From NCBI GenBank assembly GCA_012523545.1, contig JAAYIH010000027.1, positions 62,001-126,000 on the forward strand: a stretch of 64,000 nt of DNA. Reading direction: 5' to 3'. This document shows, in pieces, positions 51,239-59,167 of the stretch. Within the stretch, counting starts at the first letter, position 1. Each line of letters starts with the position of its first letter. Below the pieces are notes generated by a model, which was given only the letters and a program-made list of their open reading frames with translations, was not told where the DNA came from and ran no database searches. The translations under genes were made by a program, and so were the position numbers. Source of the stretch: Bacillota bacterium (GTDB lineage: Bacteria; Bacillota; Proteinivoracia; UBA4975).

Positions 51239-51375
51239 CCTTTGTCTGCGCCACTTGCGGCTGCCAGCTAAAAGAACCGGGGCTGCGTTGTCCCCGCTGC
51301 CAGGAACCCCTGCACTTTGTGTGCACCGGCTGTCCGCTGAAAAAAGAGGGGAAGTGTCCGGGCGGCGGCTGCTGA
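51235..51375 (+). CDS. Small cysteine-rich (zinc-ribbon-like) protein of the feo operon
   Basis: A 46-residue protein with nine cysteines, four of them in two CxxC pairs (CATCGC, CPRC), then CTGC, and a C-terminal CPGGGC. Its ATG overlaps the feoB stop by four bases, so it is translated with FeoB. It may bind zinc or an Fe-S cluster and could play the part of FeoC, the small optional third Feo protein, but it lacks the winged helix of classical FeoC. It is followed by a terminator. Confidence 0.75.
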   Translation: MTFVCATCGCQLKEPGLRCPRCQEPLHFVCTGCPLKKEGKCPGGGC

Positions 51376-51419
51376 CTATGTGGTCATTGCAGTCTCAAGA
51401 TATACCTCAGAACAAATAT

Positions 51420-51443
51420 CCGCCTTAAGGGCGGTCTTTTTTT
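51420..51443 (+). terminator. Terminator of the feo operon
   Basis: CCGCC (51420-51424) pairs with GGCGG (51430-51434), followed by TCTTTTTTT. Confidence 0.85.
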
Positions 51444-51585
51444 GCTTTTGCAATTCTGTTCACCCCGTGTCGGATTCTGTCGAAAAAGGAAGCGCTTTTG
51501 CAGGTTTAAATTACAGGAGTTTGGGGAGCTTGTGCAGAATTTAACAGTATCGGAAACCGCCCGTTTTGCTAAAGGAGTTGGCAAA

Positions 51586-52341
51586 ATGAGACTGAAGTTA
51601 ATCATGGATTGTAATCCCGGTGCCGTGTTGCCCTACAATTACAATTACCAATTGGTGCAAATCATCAGGAGAGCGATACACCAGGTCAACCCCGCGGGGT
51701 CAGGACTGGGGAAATGTTTTAATCTCTACACCTTCTCCCAGCTCTATTTTGAAAAGTATGCCATCGGTAAAGAGGGTATTCTGAACCAGGGCGAAAGGGT
51801 GCATTGGTATGTCACCTCGCCGCGCATAATATTTTTGGAAACTCTCCTCAGGGGGATGAAGAATATCCGCTCGCTGCAGTTGGGCGACAGCACCCTTTGG
51901 GTGCAGGGCGCCGAGGTGCTGGGCGACCCGGATATCAAAGATAAAATGGAGTTTTCCTGTATGTCGCCCATCAGCATTGCCTGCGCCGGAAGCAGCAAAG
52001 ATGCGCGTCCGCGCTACGGGCGCATTGAGGACCGCGATTTCAGCGAAAAGCTGCGCCAGGACCTCATCAGCAAGTATTACAAGGTCTATGACGCTCTGCC
52101 CAGCGACGAAAACCTGCACTTTGAGTTCAACAAGACTTATATTAAGAACAAGGCCCGGGTAACCAGGCTGGTGGACTTCAACGGCGTCAAGATTTTAGGC
52201 TACATGGTCCCCTTTACCGTCACAGGGAACCCCGAACTGATTCAGCTGGGTTACCAGCTGGGTTTCGGACACAAAAACAGTTGCGGTTTTGGCATGGTAA
52301 AAATTTGGTATTCCCAGCAACGCCAGGACGAGGCGGGCTGA
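51586..52341 (+). CDS. cas6: Orphan CRISPR-associated endoribonuclease Cas6
   Basis: A 251-residue RAMP-family protein that normally cuts CRISPR precursor RNA. The C-terminal glycine-rich loop GYQLGFGHKNSCGFGMVKI is the Cas6 signature, and the N-terminus RLKLIMDCNPGAVLPYNYNYQL with the following helix is typical of class I-A/I-B Cas6; the catalytic histidine is likely among those near the N-terminal third but I cannot fix it. ATG 51586 follows AAAGGAGTTGGCAAA. No repeat array and no other cas gene are seen anywhere in the window; it lies alone between feo and alr. It may serve an array elsewhere or a different RNA. Confidence 0.82.
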   Translation: MRLKLIMDCNPGAVLPYNYNYQLVQIIRRAIHQVNPAGSGLGKCFNLYTFSQLYFEKYAIGKEGILNQGERVHWYVTSPRIIFLETLLRGMKNIRSLQLGDSTLWVQGAEVLGDPDIKDKMEFSCMSPISIACAGSSKDARPRYGRIEDRDFSEKLRQDLISKYYKVYDALPSDENLHFEFNKTYIKNKARVTRLVDFNGVKILGYMVPFTVTGNPELIQLGYQLGFGHKNSCGFGMVKIWYSQQRQDEAG

Positions 52342-52357
52342 CAGACAACTGCAGCGG

Positions 52358-52385
52358 AAAAGGCATGGCTGAACCCATGCCTTTT
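52358..52385 (+). terminator. Terminator after cas6
   Basis: AAAAGGCATGG (52358-52368) pairs with CCATGCCTTTT (52375-52385). Confidence 0.92.
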
Positions 52386-52444
52386 CTCAGCAGGAATTCC
52401 TTTGCCCAGGGTAGAAGTTAACTTGGTCGAAGGAGATGATGGCG

Positions 52445-53569
52445 GTGCAAACCTACAGACCGACGCGGGCAGAGATTAATCTGGCTAACATCGCCCATAA
52501 TGTCCGGGAATTCCGGCGCCACATTCCCCAGCCCACCAGGCTTATGGCAGTGGTCAAGGCCGACGGATACGGGCACGGCGCCGTTGAAGTGAGCCGGGCG
52601 GCCCTGGCTGCCGGTGCCGAATGGCTGGCAGTGGCCCTGGCGGAAGAGGGCATCCGCCTCCGCCAGGCCGGCCTGGCGGCCCCCGTACTTATCCTGGGAT
52701 ATCTGCCTCCCGAATCCATCGGCGCCGTCATCCAATACCGCCTCACCCCGGGCATTACAGACAGGGAGACCCTGGAACTCCTGGAAGACGAAGCCCGGCG
52801 GCAGAGGCGTCGGGTGGGGGTTCATGTCAAGGTGGACACCGGCATGGGCAGGCTGGGCCTTCGCGGAGCGGACGGCCTGGACCTGGCGCGGCGGATAATG
52901 GCGTCGGCCCATCTGGAACTGGAAGGCATTTATACTCATTTTGCCGCCGCCGACGAGGCGGACAAGGGGTTTACCCTGGCGCAATTGGATAATTTTAAAT
53001 CCCTGGTGGAAACAATAAAGAAGGAAAAGCCGCAGGTAATAGCCCACTGCGCCAACAGCGCCGCCGCCATTGAAATACCCCAGGCCCGTTTCGACATGGT
53101 GCGTATCGGCATCAGCCTGTACGGCCTGTATCCTTCGCCGGAAGTGAAGCCATTGGTGGCACTAAGGCCGGCCATGTCTCTGCACACCCGCATCGCCTTT
53201 GTCAAGGAAGTGCCCGCCCACACCCCCATCAGCTACGGCCGCACTTATTACACTTCCCGGCCCAGCCGCATCGCCACCCTGCCCCTGGGATATGCCGACG
53301 GGTACATGCGGCAACTGTCGGGAAAAGCCAGTGTGTTGATTCGGGGGCGCCGTGTTCCCCAGGTGGGCCGCATTTGCATGGACTACTGCATGGTGGACGT
53401 CACCGACCTTCCCCCGGTGGGTCCCGGTGAACCGGTGGTGGTTTTCGGCCGCCAGGGCGACGGCGAAATCTCCGCCGACGAACTGGCCAGGCTGGCGGGG
53501 ACAATAAATTACGAGATTGTCTGCGCCGTTTCTTCCCGGGTGCCCAGGCATTATACGTACCAGGCTTGA
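52445..53569 (+). CDS. alr: Alanine racemase
   Basis: A 374-residue PLP enzyme converting L- to D-alanine for peptidoglycan. PLP lysine motif AVVKADGYGHGAVEV, VKVDTGMGRLG, HCANSAA and the second catalytic tyrosine in VGRICMDYCMVDVT are present. GTG 52445 is preferred: AAGGAG lies nine bases upstream, and homologues start just before the PTRAEI segment; two closer ATGs (52436, 52439) overlap that site. Its stop overlaps the promoter of the ndoAI-ndoA pair, as in other Firmicutes. Confidence 0.95.
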   Translation: MQTYRPTRAEINLANIAHNVREFRRHIPQPTRLMAVVKADGYGHGAVEVSRAALAAGAEWLAVALAEEGIRLRQAGLAAPVLILGYLPPESIGAVIQYRLTPGITDRETLELLEDEARRQRRRVGVHVKVDTGMGRLGLRGADGLDLARRIMASAHLELEGIYTHFAAADEADKGFTLAQLDNFKSLVETIKKEKPQVIAHCANSAAAIEIPQARFDMVRIGISLYGLYPSPEVKPLVALRPAMSLHTRIAFVKEVPAHTPISYGRTYYTSRPSRIATLPLGYADGYMRQLSGKASVLIRGRRVPQVGRICMDYCMVDVTDLPPVGPGEPVVVFGRQGDGEISADELARLAGTINYEIVCAVSSRVPRHYTYQA

Positions 53570-53595
53570 CACAAGCCCAATTTTTTAAATATAAT
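53566..53595 (+). promoter_or_regulatory. Sigma-A promoter for the toxin-antitoxin pair
   Basis: Consensus TTGACA (53566-53571) and TATAAT (53590-53595) with an 18-base spacer, overlapping the alr stop codon. Confidence 0.88.
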
Positions 53596-53659
53596 ACATC
53601 TATACGCCCGCGCATATATATTTGATATACTAATGTATATATATCCAGGGGGTGCTGAT

Positions 53660-53932
53660 GTGGCTCAAACCAAGCGGATCATGATTTCCCTTCCCAATAC
53701 TCTGTTGCAGGAAGTCGACGGCATTGCCAACCAGGAGAATATTAACCGCAGCCAGTTGATTCGCGAGGCCATGCGTTTCTACATCAATGAGCTGAAAAAA
53801 CGCCAGATTCGCCAGCGCCTGCAGCTGGGTTATGTGGAAATGTCCAAGATCAACCTCAGCCTGGCCAACGAAGCGGTGGAAGCAGAAAACGAAGCCGTCA
53901 GGACTATTGAAACCATGGTCGGCGGGGCGTGA
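53660..53932 (+). CDS. ndoAI: Ribbon-helix-helix antitoxin (EndoAI/MazE-type)
   Basis: A 90-residue antitoxin. The CopG/ribbon-helix-helix N-terminus is [19 protein letters not shown] then [15 protein letters not shown]; the acidic C-terminal tail would wrap the toxin. GTG 53660 follows CAGGGGGTGCTGAT. It ends four bases before ndoA. In this family the complex represses its own promoter. Confidence 0.9.
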   Translation: MAQTKRIMISLPNTLLQEVDGIANQENINRSQLIREAMRFYINELKKRQIRQRLQLGYVEMSKINLSLANEAVEAENEAVRTIETMVGGA

Positions 53933-53936
53933 GGCC

Positions 53937-54287
53937 ATGAATGTCAAGCGGGGCGATGTCTTTTTTGCTGATTTGAGCCCGGTGGTGGGTTCGGAACAGG
54001 GCGGCGTGCGCCCGGTGCTGATTATCCAAAATGACGTGGGCAACAAATACAGCCCTACAGTGATTGTGGCGGCCATCACCTCCCAGATCCAAAAAGCCAA
54101 GTTGCCCACCCATGTCGAGATAACCGCCGCGGAACACGGCCTCGACAGGGATTCGGTGGTGCTATTGGAGCAGATTCGCACCATTGACAAGCAGCGCCTC
54201 AATGAAAGGGTGACCCACCTGGCTCCGGAACTGATGGAGCGGGTGGATGAAGCTCTGCAGATCAGCCTGGGGCTCATCGATTTTTAA
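53937..54287 (+). CDS. ndoA: MazF/EndoA family mRNA interferase toxin
   Basis: A 116-residue endoribonuclease that cleaves mRNA at specific short sites. [31 protein letters not shown] is the MazF/PemK start, with TVIVAAIT and the conserved [11 protein letters not shown] following. It starts at ATG 53937 beside GGCGTGAGGCC. The alr-ndoAI-ndoA order is that of B. subtilis, where this is a core gene pair, so it need not be mobile. A terminator follows. Confidence 0.95.
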   Translation: MNVKRGDVFFADLSPVVGSEQGGVRPVLIIQNDVGNKYSPTVIVAAITSQIQKAKLPTHVEITAAEHGLDRDSVVLLEQIRTIDKQRLNERVTHLAPELMERVDEALQISLGLIDF

Positions 54288-54300
54288 ATACATATGATAA

Positions 54301-54332
54301 AAAGGCTCTGCGGTATTCGGCGCAGAGCCTTT
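54301..54332 (+). terminator. Terminator after ndoA
   Basis: AAAGGCTCTGCG (54301-54312) pairs with CGCAGAGCCTTT (54321-54332); A and T runs flank both sides. Confidence 0.92.
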
Positions 54333-54412
54333 AATTATACAATTACCCGGCAAATTCCCTGCCGGTTGAAAATTAGTGCTCCTGTATTATTTTCCGCTGT
54401 ATATCCTTTTAG

Positions 54413-54859
54413 CTAGTTAAACCTGTTTTTGTAGGCGTTGAACTTTGGCCGGGCAGTAATCTTGCCGTTTGCCCGCAAGTTGCAAAAGTTGACTGAGTAT
54501 TTTCCCTTGCTTAGCCCGCTTTTCAGGCGAAGGGATGTGGAAACAAGTTCCAGCGAAGGAATCACCCAGTAGGTATCGATGAACTCGGAGTAAAAATTAA
54601 AATAGTCATTGGGCCGGGGGTTGTTAATTTCGAAGGTGGAAAAACGCCAGGCGTTCCTGGGGTTACAATCTTTGGAGCGGGCTTTTACCTGGATATCGAT
54701 GTACCGCGGTTCCCGACTGTTCAGCCGAACAATGCAATCAATACCCTTGTCATCCACAAAGGTCTGGTAAACATCGTACCCGCGCCTGAGCAACTCCGCG
54801 ATAACGGCATATTCCTGCCGCTTCCCAAATGAAGCGGAACTGTTAATATGGTTTGGCAT
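54413..54859 (-). CDS. Small PD-(D/E)XK-like protein (DUF4365-like), AT-richer than neighbours
   Basis: A 148-residue protein. RQEYAVIAELLRRGYDVYQTF, then DDKGIDCIVR and RYIDIQVKARS give a Glu, Asp and QxK arrangement typical of PD-(D/E)XK restriction-endonuclease folds such as DUF4365. ATG 54859 has AGAGGAG nine bases upstream. Its codons and flanks are visibly richer in A+T than the surroundings, and it stands alone on the minus strand between two syntenic blocks, so recent acquisition is plausible. Function unknown; no methylase is adjacent. Confidence 0.65.
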   Translation of the reverse strand: MPNHINSSASFGKRQEYAVIAELLRRGYDVYQTFVDDKGIDCIVRLNSREPRYIDIQVKARSKDCNPRNAWRFSTFEINNPRPNDYFNFYSEFIDTYWVIPSLELVSTSLRLKSGLSKGKYSVNFCNLRANGKITARPKFNAYKNRFN

Positions 54860-55211
54860 TACAATTAACTCCTCTCTAGGGTAACGCAACATATACTTGT
54901 CTTTTTACTTATTGCTTGTATGGGCTGTGTGGTTTGCATTTACTTCATTCTACTACCACATTTTTCCATAAAAAGGTTTCTATAAAGGCAATTTTCGCAT
55001 GCAATCCTTTTAATTTCGCCTTTATGCAGGCTACACAGATTCCCGGCCTCAAGAGTCGCACCGAACTATCCAGTGGGATCAATGACGGATGAGCGGATTG
55101 CGCGAAACCGCTGCAATACTTTATTCTTGTAAAGTTGTGTCGCAGGACACAATTTTATTTTGTCAGCCGGGATAAAATAAGGACAATGAAAAAGAAAAAG
55201 GAGGTGAGTTC
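54860..55211. promoter_or_regulatory. Intergenic region with a perfect palindrome before the creatininase operon
   Basis: This 352-base divergent region has no credible gene. The left half is AT-rich. At 55135-55152 lies a perfect inverted repeat TTGTGTC-GCAG-GACACAA, 59 bases before the creatininase start. Its half-site TTGTG and the spacing resemble operators of the Crp/Fnr family, and a Crp/Fnr-type gene closes this gene cluster (57913), so it may be that regulator's site. No clear sigma-A promoter was found. Confidence 0.6.
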
Positions 55212-55988
55212 TTGGTAAACAAAGTATGGTTGCATCACAACAGCTGGGATGAGGTTGCGGAGTATCTGAAGCGGTCGCAGGTCATCATTATTCCCGTTGG
55301 CAGCATTGAGCAGCATGGGGAACACTTGCCACTGGGGACGGACACAATGGTCGCCGAAGCCATTGCCCAGTCCGTTGCCGAGCAGGCAGGCGTACTGACG
55401 GCGCCTGCGGTAAGTTACGGCTGGAGCCCGCACCACATGGTTTTGCCCGGCACAGTAACCATCCGCCCCGAAGTTCTCATTGAATATCTCTACGATGTTA
55501 TCGAAAGCCTGGCTCAACACGGGTTCAAAAAGTTTTTGCTGCTGAACGGCCATCGCATTGTCAACATCAGCTGGATGCAAATTGCCGGAGAGCGGGCGAA
55601 GCGGAAGCTGGCGGTGGATGTCCTGGTAGCCGATCCGGCCTATCTGTCCAAGGAGCTGGCAAAGCAGGAAGGAATGGGGCTCATAGGCCATGCCGACGAG
55701 CTGGAAACCTCTCATATGCTCTATGTTCGCGGCGAATTTGTGCAAATGGAAAAAGCCCGGGATTTTTCCCACCAACGTCCGGACTACAAGCAGGTGGATC
55801 CCCGGGTAGAAAAAGACACTCTCTGCTATGTCCCCAGCACCAAAGAGGAAATGGGCGAGTCGGTCAGGGCGGCCGGAGGTACATCGGGGCAACCCACCAG
55901 ATCCTCTGTTGAGTTCGGCGCCAAATACCATGATTGGGTGGTAGCGAAGCTGGTCACAATCATTAAGGAATGGCAGATAAGTAACTAG
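55212..55988 (+). CDS. Creatininase family protein (amidohydrolase)
   Basis: A 258-residue protein of the creatininase/MftE fold, which hydrolyses cyclic or small amides with two metal ions. IIPVGSIEQHGEHLPLGTDT carries the Glu/His/Asp ligands; LLLNGHRIVN and HADELETSHML complete the metal site (the usual GNGGN is NGHRIV here). Members act on creatinine, formylaminopyrimidines or peptides, so the exact substrate is open. The TTG start at 55212 follows GGAGGTGAGTTC. It is followed by a small membrane protein and a solute:sodium symporter, suggesting hydrolysis of an imported compound. Confidence 0.85.
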   Translation: MVNKVWLHHNSWDEVAEYLKRSQVIIIPVGSIEQHGEHLPLGTDTMVAEAIAQSVAEQAGVLTAPAVSYGWSPHHMVLPGTVTIRPEVLIEYLYDVIESLAQHGFKKFLLLNGHRIVNISWMQIAGERAKRKLAVDVLVADPAYLSKELAKQEGMGLIGHADELETSHMLYVRGEFVQMEKARDFSHQRPDYKQVDPRVEKDTLCYVPSTKEEMGESVRAAGGTSGQPTRSSVEFGAKYHDWVVAKLVTIIKEWQISN

Positions 55989-56039
55989 CATCCCCTCTAT
56001 TTCAATTCCGTCATACCAAAAAAAGAAAGGGGAAAAAGG

Positions 56040-56309
56040 ATGCCTGCTGCGAAGAAGGAAAGTTTGATTGTAGCGGTCTTTTTTATCATCACCCTGCTCA
56101 TGACCAATCCGCCCGTGGTGAACTGGGTCAGCGCCTATGCCGAGGAAAATCCTCTGCTCTTCGGCTGGCCCACACTGTGGGTATGGTTGCAGGTCTGGTA
56201 CCTGCTCATGATCGGCGGCCTGATTTGGTTTGGCCTCAAGTTTAAGAGTTGGAATGTGGAGTACATCGAAGAGTCGGTAGAGGGACATCTGGACGGGGGT
56301 GACAAATAG
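56040..56309 (+). CDS. Small two-helix membrane protein paired with an SSS transporter
   Basis: An 89-residue protein with hydrophobic segments about 8-22 and 48-64. It resembles the short accessory subunits (DUF3311/DUF997 type) encoded just before some solute:sodium symporters. ATG 56040 follows GGGGAAAAAGG. Its TAG overlaps the GTG of the transporter by one base, so the two are translationally coupled and probably form one uptake system. Confidence 0.75.
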   Translation: MPAAKKESLIVAVFFIITLLMTNPPVVNWVSAYAEENPLLFGWPTLWVWLQVWYLLMIGGLIWFGLKFKSWNVEYIEESVEGHLDGGDK

Positions 56310-57799
56310 TGGAAAACTGGATGCTCGGCACTGCAATAATCGGCATTTACCTGGCGCTCACGCTGTATATCGGCTATCGTAGCTGGAAGGCAAGCCAAAA
56401 ATATGAGAACAGTATCGAAGACTTTGCTGTGGCCAGCGGTTCCTTTGGCATCTTAGTGCTCACCCTGACCTTTGCCGCTACTTTCCACAGCGCATACGCC
56501 TTCACCGGCATCGTCGGGTTTGTCTACAATGACGGCGTAGGATTTTGGGTCAACGGTCTGTGGCTGGTGCCCCCTGCTCTGTTGTTCTGGATCTTCGGTC
56601 GCCGCCTGTGGATTTTGGGCAAGAAACACAAGTTTTTCTCTTTGGCTGAGTATATGGCCAAATTTTATAACTCCGACTTAATTGGTCTGTTAACTGTTCT
56701 AATTCATGCGGTATTTATCACGCCCTATATCGGCATCCAGCTGACAGGTTCAGGTTATATCTTCGAAACGGTAACTGAAGGAATGATTCCCTTTGCCCTG
56801 GGCGCCACAGTCATGATGGTTATTCTGATCATTTACGTCTGGGCAGGGGGTATGCGGGCTGTGGCCTGGACCGACACATTCCAGGGCATCTTTATGTTCA
56901 TTGGGATTTTGCTCGGCAGCTGGCTGATTGTCCGCAATGTGGCCGGATCGGCGACGGCTGCTTTCCAGGAGGCAGTTCAAGCAATACCGGAGTTCTTCTC
57001 GCTGCCGGGGCCCTCGGGAGCGATTACGCCAGGGAACTACATTTCCCGCTGGGTGGTCACCTGCCTGGGAATGGCCATGGGGCCGCACATCATTATCCGG
57101 ATGTTCACGGCCAAGTCTTTGAAGGTCCTGAAGTGGTCCAGCATTCTCGGCGCAGTTTACCTTACCGTCATCTACTGGTTTACGCCGGCCGTTGGCGCCC
57201 TGGCCCGGGTCATTTCGCCCGGTGCAGCGCGTCCCGACCAGTTGATGGTCGACTACCTCTGGCAATATACACCGGTAATATTTGCGGCAATTATGCTGGG
57301 CGGCGGGTTCGCTGCCGCCATGTCCACCGCCGATTCCCAGGCCCACGCCGTGGCGACAACTGTATCGGTGGACCTTTACAAAAAGCATATTAAGCCGAAT
57401 GCCACCTCCCGGCAGTTGACCATGGTTTCCCGCTGGATGATCGTCATCCTGTCGCTGGTTAGCTTGTACATCGCCATCACCAGTCCTCAGGCGCTGGTCA
57501 ACTTGCTGGCAATCTCCACCGGCGGCATCGCTCAGTTGACGCCCGCTTTTGTCGGCAGCTTGTATTGGAAGCGGTCCAGCAAGGCCGGAGCCCTGGCCAG
57601 CATCATCGGCGGCCTGGCTGCTCTGATTATCACTCAGTTCTACTGGGTTAACCCCTTTGGACTTGGCGTGTTGGCGCCCTTCTGGGGCTTGGTTGTCGGC
57701 AGCATCCTGTTTGTCGTCGTCAGCCTGATTACCCCGCCGGTGGACGAGAAGACCATTGAGGAAACCCAAGTATTTGCCACCGAGGTAATCAACGGATAA
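56309..57799 (+). CDS. Sodium:solute symporter (SSS family)
   Basis: A 496-residue permease with about 13 membrane segments. The SSS signature is seen in FGILVLTLTFAATFHSAYAFTG, YVWAGGMRAVAWTDTFQG (core motif), and MLGGGFAAAMSTADSQAHAVAT (TM8 region with the sodium-binding Ser/Thr). Related proteins carry pantothenate, proline or other small solutes; with a creatininase-family enzyme upstream, an amide such as creatinine or a hydantoin is a reasonable guess only. GTG 56309 overlaps the preceding stop. A terminator follows. Confidence 0.9.
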   Translation: MENWMLGTAIIGIYLALTLYIGYRSWKASQKYENSIEDFAVASGSFGILVLTLTFAATFHSAYAFTGIVGFVYNDGVGFWVNGLWLVPPALLFWIFGRRLWILGKKHKFFSLAEYMAKFYNSDLIGLLTVLIHAVFITPYIGIQLTGSGYIFETVTEGMIPFALGATVMMVILIIYVWAGGMRAVAWTDTFQGIFMFIGILLGSWLIVRNVAGSATAAFQEAVQAIPEFFSLPGPSGAITPGNYISRWVVTCLGMAMGPHIIIRMFTAKSLKVLKWSSILGAVYLTVIYWFTPAVGALARVISPGAARPDQLMVDYLWQYTPVIFAAIMLGGGFAAAMSTADSQAHAVATTVSVDLYKKHIKPNATSRQLTMVSRWMIVILSLVSLYIAITSPQALVNLLAISTGGIAQLTPAFVGSLYWKRSSKAGALASIIGGLAALIITQFYWVNPFGLGVLAPFWGLVVGSILFVVVSLITPPVDEKTIEETQVFATEVING

Positions 57800-57815
57800 T
57801 TTAATAAAGTGTGGT

Positions 57816-57851
57816 GCGGCCCTGCTTTTGGAAGGGCCGCTTTACTATTTT
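57816..57851 (+). terminator. Terminator after the SSS transporter
   Basis: GCGGCCCT (57816-57823) pairs with AGGGCCGC (57833-57840), then TTTACTATTTT. Confidence 0.85.
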
Positions 57852-57912
57852 AGCAGGATTCAGCACGGCCTTTGGCGTATTATTGTGTACTAACATTACA
57901 GAGGGCCTGCAT

Positions 57913-58605
57913 GTGGATGGGTTGTTATTGAAGCTTCTGGGCGACTGCGGCGTAGTAAGGGCCTATAATCCCAACGAGATTATTCACCTGGCCCATATAC
58001 CTCCGGAAACCGTTTTTCTTATTCACGAAGGGAAAGTCAAGCACTTGGTTTATAATGAGAACGGCGAAGAAAAGATCCTCCTCATCCTGAAGGAGGGCGA
58101 TATCTTTGGCGAGGTGACCTATTTTCAGCAGGACGCCAACATGGTGGTAACCCAGGCCATCAGTCCCTGCCGGATCGCTTCAATTCCCGCAACCAAGTTT
58201 CAAAAAAAGCTTGAAGAACACCCCGAGTTATATCCCGAGATTGTCAGGTTGCTTACGTACAAGATGCGGATAGTTATGTCCCAAATCAAGGATATGGCCT
58301 TCCAGAACGTTGAAGGACGGCTGGCCAATCTGCTCCTGCGCCTGGCCGACCAACAGGGCAAGGTGACAGAATCGGGGCATGTTATGATCGACTTCGATGT
58401 TACCCATCAGGAACTGGCCAACATGATTGCGGCCTACCGCTCTACGGTATCCAGGATAATGCGCCGTCTGTGTATGCATCAAATCATCCGGGTGGTACAA
58501 AAGCGGGTAACAATCCTGGATTATTTGGGTCTGCAGCAAATCGCCAATTCTAGTTCTGAACAGAAAGAAACGCCACCAGAGGCGCGGGCAAGAGGCTTAC
58601 CCTGA
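57913..58605 (+). CDS. Crp/Fnr family transcriptional regulator
   Basis: A 230-residue regulator. The N-terminal cyclic-nucleotide-binding-like barrel spans about residues 10-125 (VFLIHEGKVKHLV, LKEGDIFGEVTYF); the C-terminal helix-turn-helix is FDVTHQELANMIAAYRSTVSRIMRRL. It lacks the cysteine cluster of Fnr, so an Fe-S sensor is unlikely; the effector is unknown. GTG 57913 is chosen for GAGGG seven bases upstream; the frame extends further up but through the terminator of the previous gene. It likely controls the creatininase operon. Confidence 0.88.
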   Translation: MDGLLLKLLGDCGVVRAYNPNEIIHLAHIPPETVFLIHEGKVKHLVYNENGEEKILLILKEGDIFGEVTYFQQDANMVVTQAISPCRIASIPATKFQKKLEEHPELYPEIVRLLTYKMRIVMSQIKDMAFQNVEGRLANLLLRLADQQGKVTESGHVMIDFDVTHQELANMIAAYRSTVSRIMRRLCMHQIIRVVQKRVTILDYLGLQQIANSSSEQKETPPEARARGLP

Positions 58606-58698
58606 GGACGGCAAAACAGCAGAGCTGAAGTAAGCTTGGAATCTCGATTACAATCCGCACTATTACCGATAAAATTTTAAGCTAATAATTAAAACAAA
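58606..58698. other. Intergenic region, nothing recognised
   Basis: The 93 bases after the regulator and before the tRNA terminator hold no gene or clear signal. Confidence 0.5.
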
Positions 58699-58723
58699 AA
58701 GTCAAGGCTGTGGGCCTTGACTT
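58691..58723 (-). terminator. Terminator after tRNA-Trp
   Basis: AAGTCAAGGC (58699-58708) and GCCTTGACTT (58714-58723) pair perfectly; on the minus strand a T tract follows, so it ends tRNA transcription. Confidence 0.88.
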
Positions 58724-58735
58724 AATTACATTATA

Positions 58736-58811
<76 letters not shown>

Positions 58812-58967
58812 GCAACGTCTATAATTATAAAGGAACCTGCCGGCAATGTCAATGTGATTGCCTGGCAGGATACCTGGAAGGATTAACGCCATATTTTGGC
58901 TTCAGGATACCCTTGTTTTTCCATTTTCTTATCGTATTTGCTTTTTTAAAAAATATATTTAAATTAG

Positions 58968-59091
58968 TAAGGGCGCATTTTCCTTAAATTACTTTCCGCC
59001 CTTAAGGGTGCTGCACCAGTTTCTCCTTCCTGGCAGCGTGAACGTTCTACTGGAGTTTGCCAGCGGCAGCTGCGCGCAGCTGCCGTTTTTT
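58968..59091 (+). ncRNA. Attenuator-like structured leader, unassigned
   Basis: Three hairpins lie in a row between the tRNA and the PLP-enzyme operon: TAAGGGCG/CGCCCTTA (58968-58975, 58997-59004), CTGGCA/TGCCAG (59030-59035, 59058-59063), and a perfect terminator. GGTG/CACC (59007-59010, 59014-59017) is an extra small loop. A possible promoter (TTGCTT 58938-58943, TAAATT 58960-58965) would start transcription close to the first hairpin. The arrangement resembles a riboswitch or T-box-like leader but shows none of the known consensus sequences. Confidence 0.45.
59065..59091 (+). terminator. Terminator in the leader of the PLP-enzyme operon
   Basis: GGCAGCTGC (59065-59073) pairs with GCAGCTGCC (59076-59084), then G and six T. 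Confidence 0.92.
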
Positions 59092-59128
59092 GTTGCCGGG
59101 CAGGAAAACAAGTGAAACTATGGAATAA

Positions 59129-59134
59129 TATAAT
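59129..59134 (+). promoter_or_regulatory. -10 element before the PLP-enzyme gene
   Basis: TATAAT at 59129-59134, 34 bases before the start codon; no -35 match, so either a weak promoter or chance. Confidence 0.35.
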
Positions 59135-59167
59135 GACAGGCCCTCTGCAAAGGAGGATAAATTTTTT

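Noticed and set aside
51376..52441. CRISPR array near cas6
   Set aside because: I looked for regularly spaced 25-40-base repeats around cas6 and in other intergenic regions and found none.
53660..54287. Toxin-antitoxin pair as evidence for a mobile element
   Set aside because: alr-ndoAI-ndoA is the ancestral chromosomal arrangement in Firmicutes; no integrase, transposase or direct repeats are nearby.
55001..55134. Sigma-54 promoter before the creatininase operon
   Set aside because: No TGGC-N8-TTGC pair was found, and no sigma-54 activator lies nearby.
58968..59091. T-box leader
   Set aside because: No GGTGG-ACCGCG T-box sequence and too short for a specifier domain.
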